Shown here in pieces: positions 1-11,750 of a stretch of DNA of 64,000 nt (its first letter is position 1; each line of letters begins with the position of its first letter). This DNA comes from Chaenocephalus aceratus. Its lineage: Eukaryota; Chordata; Actinopteri; Perciformes; Channichthyidae. The translations under genes were made by a program, and so were the position numbers. Location: positions 15,467,373-15,531,372 of the forward strand of contig CM043792.1 of the NCBI GenBank assembly GCA_023974075.1, given 5' to 3'. The notes under the pieces are model-generated. The model did no database searches. It saw only the letters and a program-made list of their open reading frames with translations, and was not told where the DNA came from.

Positions 1-1695
1 CCAAGCCCAGCCCCCGCTGATCTGTTCGGTTCCATTTGACCCAGAAATTTGGCAGTATTTTGAATTAAAAGTGGAAGGAAGATTCTCCACTGCATGTTAG
101 ACTTGGTGTGTGTTTTCCCATGGCTGTGTGTTTCCGTGTCAGACAAACAGCTGAGACCTTTGGAGTAAAAAAAAAAACACTGCTAGTGACTTAATGCAGA
201 TCAGTGACTTTTTTAGTAGGAGCTGAAGAGAACAGTAAAATAAAGTAGTGTCGGTCACGTACCACTCCCCATCCTCTCTTCTCCGCTCCGTCTCTCTAAT
301 CCGCATCCTCCTTCCAGAGCCGTAACCAGGGGAAATGGACCTCCAGCTGCTTAAAAACGAAGCTATTGTGCAGCTTCATGTCATGACACACTATCATAGC
401 TACAATTTTTCATATAACCACCATTTCCCCCCCTGCTCAAAACGAACAGCGCATTGCCATGAAAAGGAATGCAGTTTTCCTGTTTCCCGTTCCATCCTAG
501 GTTGTCAAAGAGCTCTATTTAACATGGCTGGCAGATGCCACGCTGCAGTGTGGTGATGGTCGGCATGTACAGTGTGTCACTGCGACTCTGTGTCAGGAGG
601 CAACATTCATTCCCAGCACTCAGATTAAACAAGACACTCTTCAGAAGAGGCCACTGGTCACATGCTCCCTAAGAAAAGCAGAGATGAGGAAAGGGCTGAG
701 AGGTGCAACGTTAATCTTTCCGGGCCACCCAATACCCCTCAGGCTTGTCGCCTGTAACACCATTTGCTCCTCAGGAATGCTCAGTATACTGCTTGCACGA
801 TACACAGCACAGACTATATTCTAGTTATCAAATATCAAACCTTTGTTTAATGAAAGATCCAGTGTGTATACTCTGAGTTCGTTACAAATAGATGTTTTAA
901 ATGTATTGGTTTGTAGCATTGGACAATCATATGCACATATCCTTTAAGAGTTCATGTTGTATAAATGGATAAAAAGTAAATGCAATGAAATCCATGGATC
1001 TAGTTATCGCCATAGTTGTGGCCCACCTACAAAATAAAATGAGGATGTTTTTGTCTGAAGCCAGACATGCTGATTTTAGGAGAGTCCACAATAAGAGTGA
1101 AAACTAATCGATATAATCCCTGCAATATCACTCTTTTGCTGTCTTCTATTGAAGCAAATTAATCAATAATAGTCTATTTGAATTGCCAGACAATATTGGC
1201 ATTATAGGTTAAAGTGAGCTTCAGTATCTTTCTCTCTCTCTGTGTTCTGAGAGAAGGAGAGTGCTGTAAGGGCTAGCAGAGAGCTTCAGAAGCTTCGTTT
1301 CGCAACTTTGAACAGAAAAGGCGCTGTTTCCCTCCGCCTGCTCCTCTTCCTCCTCTTCTCCTTTCGCCCCCTGACAGAGCTCGTCTATCTGTCTATTGTC
1401 TCGCCATCACATTGACTCCCTGTCACTGCCTCTATCTATTATTCGAACTCTGATGTCTTTCAGCCTCTCCTGCGCTCTCTTCCTCTCCACACTGTTAACC
1501 TGTTTCTGTCAAACAGTTTCTCATTCTGTGTCTACTCGTCGGCCCCCCGCTCTTCATCCCGACACTTGCTCCGTCTTATTTTAAGGCATTTTATCATATA
1601 ACCATGTCTGTCTTTGTTCGTGCACACACTCCAGGCACCCCCCCCCCCTTTTCCTAGGTCTTCTAGATGATAAGTGCACACATAGGTCCACGTCA

Positions 1696-1696
<1 letters not shown>
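1..1696. other. No gene recognised
   Basis: I see no coding exon, RNA gene or transposon ends here. Short open frames such as 335-556 lack splice context and any recognisable domain. The stretch is ordinary AT-leaning non-coding DNA with a TC/AG-rich patch near 1230-1260. Confidence 0.6.

Positions 1697-1749
<53 letters not shown>
1697..1749. repeat. (CA)n microsatellite
   Basis: About 26 uninterrupted CA units. It creates spurious His/Thr and Cys/Val open frames on both strands that should not be read as genes. Confidence 0.97.
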
Positions 1750-1754
<5 letters not shown>

Positions 1755-2508
1755 GTTACACACACAGACACAGATGGTGTGCAGGTGTAAGATGTGACAC
1801 AGTCCAGATAACAAGCCATGGCCTCCTCCAGTCCAAATCGCAATATGAAACAGGTCTGGATTCCACCGGCAGCTCTTTAGTTTCCCTGTCCCTTGTCTTT
1901 CCTTTTATGTGTGTCCATCTGCCAGTGGCCCTTGTGCTGTCCCTGGTGATAGTCGCATTAGTTGATAAAATGTTGTCTGGTGGTTTTTATTTTCCCCACG
2001 GGAAGCCAACTCGACAGTTCTGTCTGCTCCATCCAAACATTAAGAATGAAATACTGAGCTTTTACTGGTTTTATGTTTGCAATTATTATATAATTATGAT
2101 TATAATAACAGTCATTAATCATAACTTCTAGCAGAAAAATGCAGCCAGCTTTATGAAGCATCATTACGCCCTCTGGTACGACTCCTACTAGTACCGTACT
2201 GACACAGTTACGGATGCATACACACTGAATGTGCACAGTGGTGCTCATACACTGTTGCTATGTGGTTTGTTCTCCATAGTATGTATGTTTGTTTATGGGT
2301 GTATATGTGTGTATGTGTGCAGGGGAGGGGGTGGTGGTAGCAGATTGTGCTCGGTCCAGTAGATCCCTCCCAGTCAGAGCGTAGCTGTCTCAGCTAGTCA
2401 GCATTAAACTCGCCTGGCACCCTGATCCGCCCTGACAGTCAGCCACAGGAAACGATGGGACGTGAAACTGCCCTTAGCACCCATGTGACCCGGTGTGCAG
2501 TCAGGACT

Positions 2509-2523
2509 GGGGGGGGGGGGGGG
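2509..2523. repeat. Poly-G tract
   Basis: Fifteen consecutive G residues, a possible G-rich structural or assembly-error site. Confidence 0.9.
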
Positions 2524-2634
2524 TTGGATGTGATGGAAAAACAGGAAGGCAGCAAGGTGATGTGTCCTCACAACAGCAGAGGCAGAAAACACTGCCCTGC
2601 CTAGCACAACACAGACAAGACACACAACATCTTG

Positions 2635-2635
<1 letters not shown>

Positions 2636-2683
<48 letters not shown>

Positions 2684-2690
2684 CACCACA
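2636..2690. repeat. (CA)n microsatellite
   Basis: About 20 CA units, then interrupted CA (one GC and one CC break). Confidence 0.95.
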
Positions 2691-2896
2691 CATGCACAGA
2701 CAGAAAACACACGTACACAAAGAGACACACACAGAGACTTTGGGTGCAAGCCACAACTGCTGTGATATTTTATCCGGTTGAATGGCGGTGAAATGAATCT
2801 CAGCATGCCTGGCTTTAGACCTTTAGGAGCATGCCATTGTCTTTAACTCCACATGCTCCAGCTACCACAACGAAACACGAACACAGACACAGACAC

Positions 2897-2898
<2 letters not shown>

Positions 2899-2948
<50 letters not shown>
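2899..2948. repeat. (CA)n microsatellite
   Basis: About 18 CA units followed by interrupted CA/TA. Confidence 0.93.
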
Positions 2949-2949
<1 letters not shown>

Positions 2950-3329
2950 AATATGCAGGTGGGTCCAACCTGATCACAGAACAAACACAGTCTGCCCTGC
3001 ACTGCAAGAGCACAGTGTAAATAGGTATTTATTATTACTATTATTAACCGTCTCAATGATCTAGAAACCAAATGACCAAATGATTAACTAACTCAATTAG
3101 TTATGATGAGCCAATAAATTGGTGGTTGGTAAATGCAGTCAATATTGCCTGGATTTCACATCTAAAAGTAGAAATGTCAAGCATATTCAAATTGGTCAAT
3201 ACAAGACCGGCCAATGGGGTTAGTAGATTCCACAAAAAAAAACTTTTTCAAAAATGTTACTCACAAATATAATGATTTTGAGAAAAATATTTCTGCGTTC
3301 ACTCAACTATAGGTCGACTATATAGGTCA

Positions 3330-3423
3330 ATATATATATATATATATACATAGGACATAGAATAGAATATAGAATACATACATAGAATACATAAATACTG
3401 TACATACATACATACATACATAC
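3330..3423. repeat. (TA)n and (CATA)n microsatellite, left of a TIR element
   Basis: A TA run near 3330-3349, then AT-rich spacers, then CATA tetranucleotides at about 3405-3423 that stop exactly at the CAGGGTTGCC end of the neighbouring element. The same tetranucleotide resumes on its far side at 4549. Confidence 0.85.
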
Positions 3424-4548
3424 CAGGGTTGCCAACTTTGGGTACCTGGCTGGAGTGAGATTTTGATATCATGGGTTTAATTACACATATGCGCACAAAA
3501 TGACTGCTATCGTGTCAGTAGCGGGACCTTAGCATATAGGCCTATAGGATATACAATTGTATACTGTATATACAAATACACAATATTGGACACAGACTAT
3601 AAAGGGCACACAGTTTCCTTCACTAATGAAAGTCAAACACATGTTTGTTTCCACTGTTTTATTGTGTGCCTGTCGCGATAAGCAATTAATTGACTTATCG
3701 GCTCCGGAGTATTTTTGTTGGGTAATCTATGGTAGGGCTAACCCATACAGTGGTGGGGCTCAAGTCAGTATTTGCAATGTAATTACATACACGCTATATC
3801 GCCCCCTTGACAGTGAAACGCCACGCGTGAGGTTTAGATTATTTCCCTGTCTCAATCCAAATTGAACTGTATGAAATAAAAAGGCACATTTGTCTTGAAG
3901 TAAATAAAAAGGGCGACCTGGAGCCAATCCTGCTATTTTTCCACAGGTGAAAGAGTTGACATGCTGAAAACCCAACCCCTGCACACATTCTGGTACTGTC
4001 TTGAGAAGAAAAAGAAATACATCTATTACTACACATTTAAAAAAAATTAATGCCATTTTAGTTTTGTGTTACTTTGTTCTGGAAGCTGAACCTGCTGCTC
4101 CTCACAGAGAGAAGAGGGAAGAAGCTGTGTTAATTACTTTACATTGTGGATAAGGGTGGATAGCCCCCATTGTTCTGTGTGTCAAAATGAAAGACAGCCC
4201 ACACATCAATCATCAAACCGTGGGGTCTTATTTCATTACGTGTTGATTTCTATCAACACGTAATGTTGTATCGATGTATATAGAGATGTAGGCTACTACA
4301 GCAAAAGTATTCTCCGTCGGGACTTCCTGCAACAACACCTCGCCATTATCTTGATTCTGATTGGCCAGAAGACATTATCAAAGATGTTCGATTGAGAAGA
4401 CAATCACTACGTGACAACAGTTTTCAAAACCGTTTCTAATCTTCGGTATTCTTGTTTTGGCGTGAGAATAGTTTGGGCAGCGTGAGAGCGTGAGATTGAG
4501 AGTGAAAGCGTGTGTCACACGCCAGATGCGTGAGAGTTGGCAACCCTG
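3424..4548. mobile_element. hAT-type non-autonomous TIR element (about 1.1 kb)
   Basis: The ends are inverted copies of CAGGGTTGCCAACT (left at 3424, right ending 4548). The right subterminal region has several GCGTGAGA-type motifs. The flanks on both sides are CATA repeat, so a target duplication is compatible with the sequence but cannot be measured. No transposase frame is visible; the open frames inside (3557-4056 region) match nothing I recognise. Ends of the CAGGGTTGCC type are known from fish hAT MITEs; the assignment rests on that resemblance. Confidence 0.6.
4235..4264. repeat. Short perfect hairpin
   Basis: ATTACGTGTTGAT and its inverted copy flank a few bases (TTCT), making a stem of about 13 bp inside the TIR element. 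Confidence 0.7.
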
Positions 4549-4680
4549 ACATACATACATACATACATACATACATACATACATACATACATACATACAT
4601 ACATACATACATACATACATACATAAAATATAGAATACATACATACATACATAAAATATAGAATACATACATAGAATATA
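4549..4680. repeat. (ACAT)n microsatellite
   Basis: Nearly pure ACAT for about 75 bp, then ACAT blocks alternating with AAATATAGA. It is the right-hand continuation of the repeat interrupted by the element at 3424-4548. Confidence 0.93.
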
Positions 4681-4799
4681 TACATAGGACATACGACTAT
4701 ATAGGTCAACTATAGGTCACTCAACTATACTCAACTATATATTAAGTTAGATAGAGTAACTCATATCTATTGAGTTTCAACGGTATAGTTTCAAAACTG

Positions 4800-5747
4800 A
4801 ACACAGGCTTGGACTTGCCCGGACTTTGCTAGACCGCATGTTGAGTTGGAGCAATCTGTGTTCATCCTGGAAGCAAAACACTTGGTAGCAGTGGAACAAC
4901 AGGATTTTAACATAATAATCTACCAAATTACCTGGTAAGTAGCCATTTTTGTTCAGCTTAATTTATAACAGCTGCTTACTGCATATACAGTGTAACACAA
5001 GCTGCATTAGCTACTTGTTTTAAACTATACTGTAGCATGCATAGCATACTGATTAGCTAGCTGTTTGTATCCTCCTGTATCCTTTGTTTCACAGATGCAG
5101 TCAAAGTTCATTACTTGTAATAGTATGTATGTATGTATGTATGTATGTATGTATGTATGTATGTATGTATGTATGTATGTATGTATGTATGTATGTATGT
5201 ATGTATGTATGTATGTATGTATACATTTTCTTGTTATTATTAAAGTTACATTTGATAAAAACTAATTTAAAATAAATATGAACAGCAACTGACAATACTT
5301 TTTCTCTTTCTCAACATTCAAATGTTCTCCTTTTAAGGATGATTCTGTGGAAAGAATAAAAAAGGTTGCTATCCGGTGCTTGGTGGTGTGTCTTCGTGAA
5401 AAGGAGGATCTCTTCAAGGAAAATGTAAGTAAGTAAAGAAGATGCTTAAATAATACTGTAACTTGTGTTAACCTGAAACACAATGCAATGTTTTCAAATC
5501 TGAGTGCACCAAAAACACTGAAATGTATTTTCTAATCTACTTATTCCAGGATGGTGAAGTGGAAGTTAGCAATGAGGTGCTGAAGATTTTCTTGACCAGG
5601 GCTGCGGATGCAAGAATAGTGATTGAAGGAACAGAAGTCCTTCAAATCTCGGATGCGACAAGAGCCTGTGCGATGCTAATGGGGCTAATATACAAACTCA
5701 ACCTAAAGTACCTAAAAGAGATATTAAAAACGTTGCCTTTAATTTAA
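4800..5747 (+). pseudogene. Shortened SAMD3-like family gene (5'UTR exon, ATG exon, two 3' exons)
   Basis: Four exon-like blocks are visible. The first is a non-coding block ending CCTG|GTAAGT at 4934. The second follows a TTTGTTTCACAG acceptor, starting ATGCAGTC at 5095 and running to a possible GTATGT donor at 5123. Exon 5338-5424 (29 codons, acceptor TTTTAAG, donor GTAAGT, contains KKVAIRCLVV) is followed by exon 5550-5747 (acceptor ATTCCAG; contains VIEGTEVLQ and RACAMLMGLIY; stop at 5745). The last two are in phase 0 with each other. The VIEG-EVL and AC-ML-GLIY-LNL signature is the C-terminal region of a large fish protein family annotated SAMD3-like; its function is unknown to me. The large middle exon is missing, the ATG exon is out of phase with exon 5338 as drawn, and the usual C-terminal tail is replaced by a short one. 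I read it as a deletion derivative or pseudogene. Confidence 0.5.
5123..5223. repeat. (GTAT)n microsatellite at a possible splice donor
   Basis: About 25 GTAT units. The first unit would itself be the GTATGT donor of the ATG exon at 5095-5122. Confidence 0.95.
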
Positions 5748-6214
5748 TGTTTGTATTTACTTTTATTTTATTATTTGAGAACATTTGTTATAAAAAGGTC
5801 ATTGTGTAATGAACATTTTAAAATAAACTGTTAACAAGTGGAACTTAAATGTGTATATTATTTTTGACTCAAATAAATGAGTTTCTAATACTGAAACAAA
5901 TTAAGGTAACAATTCGCATGGACATTTTTCAGTAGTATGGACTTAAATAAATAATTTACAATAGCTTAAATTAAACAAAATGCAACTTAATGTCACTCCA
6001 TCTTTACAATTAAAATTAAGTTGGTTCAACTTAATTTAGTTTTTAAAGGTGAAAGCAAATTATGTTTGTAGTACTGAACTAATTGACTTAATCAAATTAT
6101 AAATGGGTACTCGGATTAATTTAATAATCAATTAAGTTGGAAATACTTAAAAAGATCAACGCAAATTGTCACCTCAATTTATTTAAATAGAAATACATTT
6201 CTTTTTTTAGAGTG
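5748..6214. other. AT-rich 3' flank with repeated ACTTAA motifs
   Basis: Downstream of the SAMD3-like stop codon the sequence is AT-rich and carries many ACTTAA/TTAAGT words, including a TTAAGTTGGTTCAACTTAA near-palindrome around 6018. It ends near 6214 with TTTTTTTAGAGTGTA, which looks like a transposon terminus. A polyadenylation-like AATAAA lies near 5822. I found no matching inverted end on the left. Confidence 0.4.
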
Positions 6215-7395
6215 TATGCCATGACTGTAAATGTGCATTTTTTAAAGAATTCTTTAAAAGATTGTATTTTGGATTGACCTGATGCAGATGGTCTGGTAAT
6301 TTGTTTTTGATAAAATATGTGTAAATATAATTAAATTTGACCTAAGAAATATGCCAAACCAAAATAATATTTCTTACTGAAGATGCCTGTACTTAAAAAA
6401 AGGAAGAATATTAAAAGGGCTTATTTTTTTGTCTTTCTTCTGTATGTCACACAGAGGCAGAGAGGTTATGGGCCGGGTGGGGCTGTAACTTGGTCTTGAT
6501 GTGAAGGAAGAGGACAGGGAGATACCGCATATACAGGCTTTTTCCAAGGCTCAACCCCTATAGCCTTTCACATTTATGGCCCCTTTTTTACAGATTTTCC
6601 ATCAGGTGCGTCAGACGCTGTCATATTTCCAGCGCAGAGAGAAACCCCAGTGTTTCCACTGGCCCATTCTTGGCTCAGTGCATAATTCCTGGTGGAATTC
6701 TTTCCCCTCTCACCTTCAATATCCCCCTCTTACTTTTATTTTGAACCACATCTCAAATCATATGTTCATCCTCTCTGTGCCTCTGTTTCCCCACTGTCTG
6801 ATGGTCTGCTTCCATACTGTCACTTCGTGTTAATCTAACGTGGAGAGCAAGAGAGCTCCTTTGCTTCTTTGTAGTACTTTGGTTTTAATGTCAACCACAG
6901 GCCGGCTGTGATGCCTCTGTGGTGGTTTCAAGTGTCCAATATTGCACTGCTGCTCCTCTAAAGCACAAAGCCTTGTTCAGAAACAGCTACAGTATGGTGA
7001 AGAAATGCTCATCTTTACATTAAACAGATACAACTTGCAAACACATGCTCAAACAAGTAGTTTGACTGTCATTGGTTGTGTCTCAGATACCTTGTATGGC
7101 CCCTTTCTTTCTTTCACTTTATCTAAATAAATGCTACGTTGACCTTGCTGATTTTGAGGACAGTCAATAGCCACATTTATTATGTGAAAGCCCTTGCCTT
7201 CGACTCTGAATAGCCTTATCTTTAGTGTACAAAGCAGCATTCTGTGACTAAAGGACTGTCCTTCCCTTTATCTGTGTCAGCGAGTACACTTGCATCCACT
7301 GACTGCCACATTGTATTATTTATTGGACCCAAAGACACAAACTCTTCAAGGTGAATACAACCAAAATATACCAACATAGCATGCTGTACCTAAAT
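6215..7395. other. No gene recognised
   Basis: Non-coding, with no transposon ends or exon signals that I can support. Confidence 0.5.
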
Positions 7396-7410
7396 ATATA
7401 TACTGTATAT

Positions 7411-7442
<32 letters not shown>

Positions 7443-7475
7443 CACAATAAATATATATATATACTGTATATTGTG
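7396..7475. repeat. (TA)n-rich microsatellite with mirrored flanks
   Basis: TA runs flanked on both sides by ATACTGTATATTGTGT copies, giving a short low-complexity block. Confidence 0.85.
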
Positions 7476-8895
7476 TATAATCCAACATTGAATAGCCCAT
7501 TGTTTTTCCTTGATATTTTAAGAGAATTACCATTTGTAACCTCAAGGCATTACAAGCTAGAAAACTCAATCGCATGTGTAGACATTTACATTTTGTAATA
7601 CTTTATACAGTAGACAGAGCAAATCATCAGTATGTGTGAACATGAGTAGCTATTAGTAGTCTATTTGGTGGTAATGTACAGCCCGGAGCCACTACTCTGA
7701 TATAAATTAGAGATTGATTTTTGGCATCATGCTATGTTTGTCTGCTGTGGTAGAGCAGACAAACATAATTTATTCAACGTCAGTCAACCTGGCTTTTATC
7801 TCTATAATCTTTTACATATTTTCCAGATGACTTGCATAGGGGCTTTACTTCAACATTACAGCATAGTCTTTTTTTCAATACTGAATGTTTTATAAGGTTG
7901 TTTGTACAGCACTAAAACAAAACAGTAATGCTTTTCAAGGCTAAGATTCAACTCTATTTCCTTTTCAAATGCTTTCTCATGTGAAGCAACGCTGCAGAAG
8001 TCAGTCTGAAAAATAAATAAATGTGTAACCCCCTTTTATTACAGTTTTGAGCGCCACGGCAGCAATTATTAATACAAGTACAATCCATCAGCATTAGTCA
8101 CTCTCACCCTGCCTTAGTAGTCAGAAAACGAAAGATAGAAGAGAGAGAACCGTACCGAGTAATGATTCATCATCTGATTAAAATGCAGTGGATTTTATAG
8201 GAACACAGGCTTTTTAAGAAACTGTGTCGTGGTTTATTTTGTTAGTCATTGGGACACCAAGGTAGTGGTAAACTAAGGGACCAATTAGGGGTCAATGGAT
8301 TTCAATAACACATTTCATGCAACTGTTTATTAGTTTAATCCCTGTGGCTGTTGGGCTCTGTGACTAAAAGAGCCTTTGCCTTGAAGATGTTAAGAACAAT
8401 CATAATGTGCTACAGCTATGCAAAGCCATAACCTCCCAAAGAAGACAACAGCAGTGAGTTGTTTCTCCTGTAAGCATGTCAGAGAAGGAAAAGCAGAACA
8501 TTTGTTCAACTTGACATTAACCCAACTGAATGCAGCCTTTTTTTACGTTACAATATATATACTTGTGTTTATGAGTTCTCACACGGATCTTCCACAGCCA
8601 ACGCGTCCGGTTATTTTTGGCAGCAGCTACGTCAGGATGCCTGCAGACGCTCTTGTGTTTCCCATTCCTCTCGGAACACGAAGCAGGTATATTAGGTTTC
8701 CCACCTGCCTGTCATTCCCCTCAGCCAACAGTGTCCCCTCCCCACCTGATCTGTTTCTCTCTCCCCCCCCACCTTCCCCTCCTCATGCAGCATCTCTCCT
8801 TCATCTTCCACTCGTGCACCCAGCCAAGGCAACGAATCACATTAATGATTTATTAATCGTAGGGAACCCATCTTTCCCTTTTTCTTTACAACTCT

Positions 8896-8903
<8 letters not shown>
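7476..8903. other. No gene recognised
   Basis: An open frame of 210 codons starts at 8418, but its 3' third is a CA microsatellite and no domain is visible. I do not support a gene. Confidence 0.5.
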
Positions 8904-8930
<27 letters not shown>

Positions 8931-8962
8931 TCTCACACACACACACACACACACACACACAA
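8904..8962. repeat. (CA)n microsatellite, interrupted
   Basis: Two CA blocks separated by TCTC. Confidence 0.95.
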
Positions 8963-9088
8963 CTTTCCCTCTGTCTCTACTTGTGTTTGTCTGTCTGTGA
9001 AACCATATGTGACAGTTATGCTAAATGGGGCATCCGTTCTGCTGTTGTGATGAAATAAGGAATGTGCAGGTGGCAGAACTTATGAGAA

Positions 9089-9089
9089 C

Positions 9090-9146
<57 letters not shown>
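9089..9146. repeat. (AC)n microsatellite
   Basis: About 29 AC units. Confidence 0.97.
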
Positions 9147-9151
<5 letters not shown>

Positions 9152-9854
9152 TCTCCTCCAGTGTCATGTTGGGATGACAGTTCAGTTATGGGGTTAACTC
9201 ACATGATCGAACTTTGGCACTGTGTTCTTCTTTTTTTAAATAAATGCAATGTGACACTATACTGTAGATGACGACTTCTGCCATAAACGCTGTTACCGAC
9301 TAAAGTTATGCATGTACAGAGGGGCAAAAAAGTATTTAGTCAGCCACCAATTGTGCAAGTTCTCCCACTTAAAAAGATGAGAGAGGCCTGTAATTTTCAT
9401 CCTAGGTACACTTCAACTATGAGAGACAGAATGGGGGGAAATAATCCAGGAAATCACATTTGTTGTGACATGTAGGATTTTTAATGAATTAATTGGTCAA
9501 TTCCTCGGTAAAATAAGTATTTGGTCACCTATAAACAAACAAGATTTCTGGATCTCACAGACCTGTAACTTCTTCTTTAAGAGCCTCCTCTGTCCTCCAC
9601 TCGTTAACTGTATTAATGGCACTTGTTTGAACTCGTTATCAGTATAAAAGACACCTGTCCACAACCTCAAACAGTCACACTCCAAACTCCACTATGGCCA
9701 AGACCAAAGAGCTGTCAAGGGACACCAGAAACAAAATTGTAGACCTGCACCAGGCTGGGAAGACTGAATCTGCAATAGGTAAGCAGCTTGGTGTGAAGAA
9801 ATCAACTGTGGGAGCAATTATTAGAAAATGGAAGACATACAAGACCACTGATAA

Positions 9855-10190
<336 letters not shown>

Positions 10191-10275
10191 TGATCCCAAA
10201 CACACCGCCCGGGCAACGAAGGAGTGGCTTCGTAAGAAGCATTTCAAGGTCCTGGAGTGGCCTAGCCAGTCTCCA

Positions 10276-11732
10276 TGTTACGATTATTGTGTTATGTCAC
10301 ATTTTGTATGTCTTGTTTTGGGTGTTTTGCTGTTCTCCCTGTCATGTTTTCCTCTTGGTATATTGTCTGGTCCTTTTCCCTGTGTTTTTCCTCCTGTCGT
10401 TAGTTTCCCTGGTGTGTCTAGTTGTCTGATTGTGTTCACCTGTGGCCCTTGTGTTTCTCCTCCCCTGCCTGGCTGTTTCTCGTCTTGTGATTACCCCTCC
10501 CTGTATTTAGTCTTGTCTCTTCCTGTGTTCAGTGTTGGGTTGCGTTCCAATAGTCCATTTAGCTTAGGAACCTTCCTAACCAAGTGAAATGACCCGGAAG
10601 TACGTCAGTGGCAGCCATGATAAGTGCCGTTCCAATTCTCCAAATGAAAGGAAAGGAGGTTTCAAACTTCCTTTATAACCTCCTTTAGCTTAGGAACCAC
10701 TGGACCTCCCTTACCGAAAGAAGAGGAGAAAATGCTGCCCCACAATGCATTGCAGCCGCAGCATTTGCCGTCACTCAACAGTCAGCCGTTCACGGAAACA
10801 ACCGATTATGACCAAGAAATTATATCATGAACGTTACAGTGCTTATTAAGCATTTTAAAACGTATGTGGTAAGTTGCCAAAGTGCTTTGTTCTGAACGTT
10901 CATCAGTATTATAATCAAAAAGAGAAATATGAACGTTAGTTTTTTACTGAAATGATCAAATAAAGTCAACATTTCACAGTCTTTACTGAGCTGTGTGGGG
11001 TTTGTTCAACTTTTAAAAGATGTTTGAATGGTGATATACAGAGTGATAGATGTTAAGGACTAACGTTTATAATAAATACATTTGTATTGATTTTAAGATA
11101 TTTTCACAGTTCATAAAATCATACGTATTGGGATCATTTGTATTAATGTGGACCGGAGGGAGAGGGTGATGAGCATAAGTTTCACTTTCCTTTTTTATTT
11201 CAATTCCAACTTTGGTCATGAAGAATATGTTTCTCTGTTGTCCCCGTTCATAAAGCAAAGCAACAGCATCAGAGCACGGTGCAGAGTCTCTAGATGAGTT
11301 TACAGTAGTCCCTCGTTCTTATTAAACATCCATGTTGTAGTCCGCTGTATAGAAAACTGTAGTTTCCATAGTTTCCCCACAGCAGCAGACGCACATTCAT
11401 GACATCCGCTGGCGCATCATAAACACGTCAGATAGTGAAAGTGCATTCGGATTCTCTAAAGTACCGCAGTCTCTTCTCCTAAGTCCTTTTGAATTCTCCT
11501 ATCCACTATCCCTTAACCCCGTGACGTTTCATTCAGAGGTCAAGGAATAGGAGATAGGGTTAGAACTTAGGAGCTGATTTTTGGATTATCGGAACGCAAC
11601 CCTGGTTCGTCGTTTGTCTGTGACTGTGTTCACCGGGGAGTGTTCTGATTGTCCGTGTGCCATATCCTTGAAATAAAGGTATTTTCAGTTTTTTTCTGCA
11701 TTTGGGTCCTGCCTGCTTCACTCACCGTAACA
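10276..11732 (+). repeat. 5' LTR (with nested insertion)
   Basis: Starts TGTTACG, ends CACCGTAACA. An AATAAA signal lies near 11671 and is repeated in the 3' copy. The portion 10537-11602 is a separate TIR element. Confidence 0.75.
10537..11602. mobile_element. Nested non-autonomous DNA element with GGGTTGCGTTCC ends
   Basis: Perfect 12-bp inverted ends GGGTTGCGTTCC (10537-10548) and GGAACGCAACCC (11591-11602) bound about 1066 bp. Secondary motifs include a repeated AGCTTAGGAACC on the left (around 10560 and 10687). No open frame with a known domain is present. By comparison with the 3' LTR the site was close to AGTGTTGGTT; the ends leave no clear target duplication beyond 1-3 bp. I cannot assign the superfamily. 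Confidence 0.65.
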
Positions 11733-11750
11733 GAACGAACCAACCAAAAG

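Noticed and set aside
8418..9050. 210-codon plus-strand open frame
   Set aside because: No domain, no splice or promoter context, and the last third is translated CA microsatellite.
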